Assembly (NCBI GenBank): GCA_036787065.1
Contig: DAIQPZ010000104.1
Span: forward strand, 1 to 9,329
Origin: JAJYIW01 sp036787065
GTDB taxonomy: Bacteria; Chloroflexota; Anaerolineae; Anaerolineales; Anaerolineaceae
Direction of reading: 5' to 3'
DNA: 9,329 nucleotides
In this document: positions 6,001 to 9,329 of the stretch, piece after piece
Layout of the letters: each line of letters begins with the position of its first letter
Position numbering within the stretch: the stretch's first letter is position 1
The notes under the pieces: generated by a model
The model's input: the letters and a program-made list of their open reading frames with translations, nothing else
The model's database searches: none
Told to the model about the DNA's origin: nothing
Translations under genes and position numbers: made by a program

Positions 6001-9000
6001 ACCGTGGCGGTAATCTGGTAGGTGCCCCCTACCGGCGTCTGGAACGTGCAGGAACCCGGTTGGGATGCAGAGGCCTGGCTGCAGCTCTGGCTATCAGCCA
6101 CTTCTTCACGCCAACTGCCATTGCTGAATTTCCAATCCAGGCGCGCTGCCTGGATTTCTACCTGGCGGTCAGCCTTTGGGTTGCCGTCCAGATCAGTCAC
6201 GATAAAATCAACTTTTAAAGGCGCACCTTTTTCTACAAAGTAACGGTCGGTGTGCAGGCCCACGTAAAGGTCTGCCGGGTGCACCAACAGGGTCGTGCTA
6301 CCCGTCCACGCCTGGTGGTTGACGTCCATTACCGTCGCCTGTGCCACTACACTCACCGGTTTTGGATCGCCGCTGGTGTTGAAATCCAATTTCAGGTAAT
6401 GCGACCCATTCACGTCTGTTTTTCCGGTAAAGGTCTCATCCTTTGATCCCTGTTGACTGCTCCTGCCAGGACCATATAATTCTTCGAACGTCCACCAGGG
6501 TGTCCAGGTTCCAAAAGTGAAATCAGGCCAGTTCGGCGGGGAATAGCTGCTGGGAGAAGAGGTCACACGCCAGGTCACATCTGCGTTTGGCAGTGGGCCG
6601 CCCGCATAATAATTGGCGTCCACCGCCACCACGGCCTGCCCACCGGTAAAATACGGAGCGGCCGTCTCATTCCGCGCGGACACTTCAAACTCTGGGCGGC
6701 GAAATTCCTGGATCTGGAATGAGTGGGTAAATTGGGTTGAAGATAACCCGCTGATATTGCCTTCTGCCACCAGATCGATTGAGGCCTGGCCCAAGTTAAC
6801 GGCTTCTGGGATGGTGATGGTAAAGTCAAAGCCACCCAGCGCATTCACCTCGGCGCGTCCATTGCCTATGTGATTCCCTTGCGGGTCGATGATTTGATAG
6901 GTCAGGCTGGTCACGTCTTTACCCACCAGGCCCACATCACCCCCCTGCCCGGCGCCGATGCGCCGCAGCCAGCCTTTAAGATGCACTTCTTCACCCGGCC
7001 GGTACATCTGGCGGTCGTCGAACACGTACCAGCGCAGCTCGTCAACGAGCACGGTCCGGCTCCAACTGTCGGCTCCCCAATAATCGTTTGAATGGGGCAG
7101 TATCGCCCGGTCAGCCCCCAGGCTGGCCACCAAATAAGCTGTACCAACCGGGATCGAACCGCGCGTGATGCCATCATCACCCGTCTTTCCCCAGTTGGAT
7201 GGCCCTGCCTGGATATCGATACCTCCCAGGGGCCGGCCATCTTTCAATGCGCTGGCCCACACCACCAGGTTATCCTGGTCGGTATAGGCATCCAGGCCAA
7301 TCTGGGTGACCTGCACCCAGGCCTGGATGGTCTGCCAGCGCAGGTTTTGATTGTTCTGAAAGAGATTCTGGGGTGGCGAAACGATCACGATAAACTGGCC
7401 ATAATTGCCATCCATCACCTGGGTCAGATCAATATCCACTTCGCCCAGGCTGTCCGCGGCCGATTCGACCGGCAGCGACTTGTTCAACACCTCGCGCCCA
7501 GGCACTTTAAGCCCGGCGGTAGACTTCTGCCAATCGCGCAGATAGGTTTTATAATCCGGCCAATCCGCGGGTTGGACTGCGTAAATCTTCACATCCAGGC
7601 GCGTATAATTCATCGTGTAGAACGAAAAAACCGGTTTTGTGGAAGCCGGATCCAGGGTGATAAAATTCTTCCCTGGCCCCACCAATAGTGACTGAGCCGG
7701 GCCGACGCGGAAAGTCAGCAGGGCAGTTTTACCCAATTTCTGTCCAAAAACATCCTGGATACTGCCATCCACAGCAACCGTGTAAGTCGTCTGGCCCTTG
7801 GTTTCGCCCTGAATGGTCAGGGTATCGCCGACCATATTGATGGAGACGCCCGGGATAGCCGGATCGACCTTGAGCATCGACTCGGTGTAGGTTTTTGTGT
7901 CGATTGGATTGTTGAAACGGATGTAGAAAGGTGCAAAAGGCTGGCAGGCAGCATCGCCATAATAACAGCCGTGCTGCACGATCTGCAGCGGGCTGTAAGT
8001 CTGGAAACTGTAAGATTGAGTATCTTTCGTCAGTAGGGGACCTTCGGCCGAAGGCGTGCCCGGTCCAATGCTGACATTGATAGTGGCTCCGCCTGGCAGG
8101 GGTTCTTTTTCGCGAAAAGCGATCCAGCGCCCCTGCCCTGCGTTCTGGAGCATGGCCTTGCCCTGTTTATCTTCTTGAACCTGGGCCTCATTTAATAAAG
8201 ACAGGCTACCAGTCTGGCTGCCCGCCGTCACGTGAATGGTCGCCAGCACTGCCACCGGGTCGATACGCTGGTCAAAACTGATAAAGAATAAGGGGTCAAG
8301 CGGTTGTGGATCGCTGCTGCTGGGATAGGTAGCCACAATTTTTGGCGGCGGGGTGGTAAACGTCCATACCACTTGCTGGTCCAAAACGCCGCCGGAAGCC
8401 GATTTCGTCCCCGCAGGGATGGTTACTTTATATTGGGTTGCTTTTGGCAGGCGGTCGATCTGGGTCGAATCGTATTGGAAATTCAACGTGCGGGTACCCA
8501 ACCATCGCCAGGTGCCGGGCAAGGCCGGTTCCATTTTAACCGGCGACTGGAGGGCAGACAGATCCGCCAGAGTCGCCACAGCCACCATAGGCTGGTTAAA
8601 AGTCACGCTGACAAACGGCGCGATGGGGATTTCCCCTTCAGGTGCAAAGCGCAGCACCTTCAGCGGCCCATTTGACGTTGTTCCGCTGGAGTCTGGCGTC
8701 ACTTGCACCTGAGGCGGGAAGGACTGCTGCACCGTTTCCCCGGTTCGCGGCGGAGGGATAGGCCCCTGGGGCAGTTTGAATTGGGTTTGCGCATTGGGGT
8801 CAACCGGAAGGGTAGGGAGACGGCTGAGAAGCTGGTCTGTCTGATCCGCCGGGAGCGGGTCGCCATTTGCGACCGGGAGAAGCCCTGCCGCCTGGGGCTG
8901 AGGTTTACCCTCACTCAGGTGCAGGTCGAGCGTGGTCGGATTCGACCCAATCGAAACGATCCCCCCGGTGGAAACACCATTATCCACCTGGGTTTTTGGG

Positions 9001-9140
9001 ATGGGCTGCCCGTTGTTGGTCACGTGGGCACGGCGCAAGCCCAGCCAGAGCAGCACGCCACTGGCTACCACGACCACACCCAGGAGGATCAAACCCAAAA
9101 TCCAGTACCGGCTTAACGTGCGCAATTTATGGACTAACAT
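3030..9140 (-). CDS. Large bacterial alpha-2-macroglobulin (YfhM/MagD-like protease trap) with a degenerate thioester motif
   Basis: This 2036-residue protein is a bacterial alpha-2-macroglobulin, a molecular trap that engages proteases after cleavage of a bait segment. By motif, in order: a membrane anchor (about 13-35, no lipobox); a Pro-rich linker (75-160); three Ig-like domains with VTFNQPM, ISFDQRIDP and IRFNNPID; an MG2-like domain opening YRPGEEVHLKGWLR (713-726); a domain opening RRPEFEVS (814-821); further macroglobulin domains; an Ala/Gly/Ser/Pro-rich bait-like region (about 1252-1325); the A2M core with LPDNLTRYRVMVAAVD (1355-1370); a helical thioester domain (about 1520-1830); and a C-terminal domain with WWWW (1966-1969), RDDRAEAF (1979-1986) and PEVFGRS (2022-2028). 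Where active members have C-x-E-Q, this one has S1545-S-E-Q, so no thioester can form. Only four Cys exist (392, 399, 1020, 1031), probably two disulfides. The start at 9140 has a modest AGGG about six bases upstream. Bacterial A2M genes often sit beside pbpC; none is seen here. Confidence 0.93.
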   Translation of the reverse strand: MLVHKLRTLSRYWILGLILLGVVVVASGVLLWLGLRRAHVTNNGQPIPKTQVDNGVSTGGIVSIGSNPTTLDLHLSEGKPQPQAAGLLPVANGDPLPADQTDQLLSRLPTLPVDPNAQTQFKLPQGPIPPPRTGETVQQSFPPQVQVTPDSSGTTSNGPLKVLRFAPEGEIPIAPFVSVTFNQPMVAVATLADLSALQSPVKMEPALPGTWRWLGTRTLNFQYDSTQIDRLPKATQYKVTIPAGTKSASGGVLDQQVVWTFTTPPPKIVATYPSSSDPQPLDPLFFISFDQRIDPVAVLATIHVTAGSQTGSLSLLNEAQVQEDKQGKAMLQNAGQGRWIAFREKEPLPGGATINVSIGPGTPSAEGPLLTKDTQSYSFQTYSPLQIVQHGCYYGDAACQPFAPFYIRFNNPIDTKTYTESMLKVDPAIPGVSINMVGDTLTIQGETKGQTTYTVAVDGSIQDVFGQKLGKTALLTFRVGPAQSLLVGPGKNFITLDPASTKPVFSFYTMNYTRLDVKIYAVQPADWPDYKTYLRDWQKSTAGLKVPGREVLNKSLPVESAADSLGEVDIDLTQVMDGNYGQFIVIVSPPQNLFQNNQNLRWQTIQAWVQVTQIGLDAYTDQDNLVVWASALKDGRPLGGIDIQAGPSNWGKTGDDGITRGSIPVGTAYLVASLGADRAILPHSNDYWGADSWSRTVLVDELRWYVFDDRQMYRPGEEVHLKGWLRRIGAGQGGDVGLVGKDVTSLTYQIIDPQGNHIGNGRAEVNALGGFDFTITIPEAVNLGQASIDLVAEGNISGLSSTQFTHSFQIQEFRRPEFEVSARNETAAPYFTGGQAVVAVDANYYAGGPLPNADVTWRVTSSPSSYSPPNWPDFTFGTWTPWWTFEELYGPGRSSQQGSKDETFTGKTDVNGSHYLKLDFNTSGDPKPVSVVAQATVMDVNHQAWTGSTTLLVHPADLYVGLHTDRYFVEKGAPLKVDFIVTDLDGNPKADRQVEIQAARLDWKFSNGSWREEVADSQSCSQASASQPGSCTFQTPVGGTYQITATVTDDKGRKNQSQFTRWVSGGKMPAARQVQQEKVTLIPDKETYQPGDVAQILVQSPFTLADGLLTVSRSGIVSTQRFHIDNGSTTLKIPIEEKDIPNLVIQVDVNGSAPRSGDNGETLKDTPPRPAFATGQLDLKISLQQRNLSVQVKPDQTDLAPGGETNLSLTVKDANGKPVAGSELSVVVVDEAILALTNYQMADPLATFYSARPGGVSSVYGRSSIILANPQSLAGSAGGRSMADYDASNRAAAGGAMPQVALPMATSVAAAPAAEAQLHSAAQPIQVRSDFNPLALFAAVVTTDANGQARVAIKLPDNLTRYRVMVAAVDQGNRFGVGEANLTARLPLMVRPSAPRFLNFGDTFDLPVVLQNQTSQPLDVSVAVRGSNIHLTGVTGLKVTVPANDRVEVRFPASADMAGTATLQVAAVSGSFADAATVTLPVFTPATTEAFATYGVVDSGMVVQPVTSPKDVFPQYGGLEITTSSTALQALTDAVLYLVSYPYESSEQLASRVMAVAALRDVLTEFQAGGLPSPAEMEASVGHDITRLQGFQNDDGGFPYWTRGEDSVPFNTIHVAHALYRAQSKGFTVPQDMNTRVLSYLSQIEDHYPAWYSQRTRQTLSAYALYVRNLYGDRDAQKASRLLSDAGMDKLDLGALGWLWPVLQDQTQLDALRRYVNNHAVETAGAANFTTSYDEQNYLLLGSDRRTDAILLDALIGDNPKSDLIPKVVNGLLAQRVRGHWDNTQEDVFILLALDRYFNTFETQTPDFVARFWLGDGYAGDATYSGRTTERHETDIPMGYLVDQVGGGTQNLTISKDGTGRLYYRLGLRYAPTDLIQGPLDMGFVVQRTYEAVDDPGDVTQDSNGVWHIKAGAQVRVHITLVADNRRYHVALVDPLPAGLEIVNPSLAVSGSVPQDPNSSSYKYGWWWWGTWYEHQNMRDDRAEAFTSLLWDGVYQYTYIARATTPGRFVVPPARAEEMYSPEVFGRSGSNVVIVQ

Positions 9141-9329
9141 ACCATCCCTGCTTTCTATTAACTTGTGAATGCGATCCGAATAAATTAATTGATCGAGAAA
9201 ATTGAAAATCCTGGATGAAGATCAGACGTCCCGGGGAGTAAAATCGTTCCACTGCGAAGATTATTGATGCACCCCCAAACACCCCAGATTCGTCAACTTT
9301 CACCCCAGGGTTAAGGTGTTACCTATATT
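9141..9329. other. Upstream region of the A2M gene with phased CACCCC repeats
   Basis: No gene is apparent in these 189 bases up to the right edge. The plus strand has CACCCC starting at 9270, 9280 and 9301, steps of 10 and 21 bases, about one and two helical turns; the last two copies extend to CACCCCAG. On the minus strand a -10-like AATAAT lies at 9260-9265. The matching -35 position (9283-9288) has no consensus and overlaps the middle repeat, as in activator-dependent promoters. TTGACG (9291-9296) is present but 25 bases from that -10, too far to act with it. The expected leader would be about 110 bases long. This is inference from arrangement only. Confidence 0.4.
9270..9308. repeat. Three CACCCC direct repeats in helical phase
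   Basis: Copies start at 9270 (CACCCCCA), 9280 (CACCCCAG) and 9301 (CACCCCAG). On the minus strand they read as GGGGTG. The spacing places all three on one face of the helix, as expected for a tandemly bound activator such as a response regulator. Confidence 0.5.

Noticed and set aside
7092..7688. Plus-strand reading frame of 198 codons
   Set aside because: It is antisense to the A2M coding region and shows no domain or convincing ribosome binding site.
9260..9312. G-quadruplex on the minus strand upstream of A2M
   Set aside because: Only three runs of four or more G are present and one loop is about 19 bases, so it does not meet the usual four-run pattern.
1..9329. CRISPR array, tRNA/rRNA gene, insertion sequence ends or phage genes
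   Set aside because: No regularly spaced long repeats, no recognisable RNA-gene segments and no transposase or phage motifs were seen on either strand.

Overview
The window looks like a piece of a bacterial chromosome in which all four supportable genes lie on the minus strand. It is read right to left: a very large alpha-2-macroglobulin (A2M), two tandem DUF2961/GH172-family proteins, and the first 48 codons of an exported lipoprotein that runs off the left edge. The coding DNA is moderately GC-rich and the intergenic DNA is clearly AT-rich. The A2M style (N-terminal membrane anchor, Trp-rich C-terminal segment, RDDRAEAF and PEVFGR motifs) and the Tat-type lipoprotein suggest a Chloroflexota (Anaerolineae-like) bacterium. 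That assignment rests on family resemblance only and is tentative.

Layout by position. 9141-9329 is a gene-free upstream region with helically phased CACCCC repeats and a -10-like hexamer. 3030-9140 is the 2036-residue A2M. Its thioester motif, normally C-x-E-Q, reads S-S-E-Q, so the covalent trapping chemistry should be absent. 2964-3031 holds terminator-like hairpins. 2661-2963 is the control region of the sugar operon, with a strong sigma-70 promoter (TTGACT, 17 bp, TATATT), several inverted repeats and a LacI-type operator just ahead of the ribosome binding site. 1560-2660 and 454-1542 are the two GH172-family genes, 17 bp apart. 147-453 is a leader of about 300 bp before the lipoprotein gene. 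1-146 is the start of the lipoprotein gene, most likely the substrate-binding component of an ABC sugar importer.

How the genes may work together: the two GH172-family proteins have no export signals and should act in the cytoplasm on furanosidic sugars (known members act on difructose dianhydride I / alpha-fructofuranosides or on D-arabinofuranosides). The lipoprotein would capture the oligosaccharide outside the cell, and a LacI-type repressor would induce the operon. The A2M is a separate transcription unit for an extracellular protease trap. Its usual partner gene, penicillin-binding protein 1C, is not inside the window.

The most noteworthy points are the Cys-to-Ser change in the A2M thioester, the tandem GH172 pair with its densely packed operator region, and the phased repeats upstream of the A2M gene. 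No RNA gene, CRISPR array, insertion sequence or phage gene was seen.
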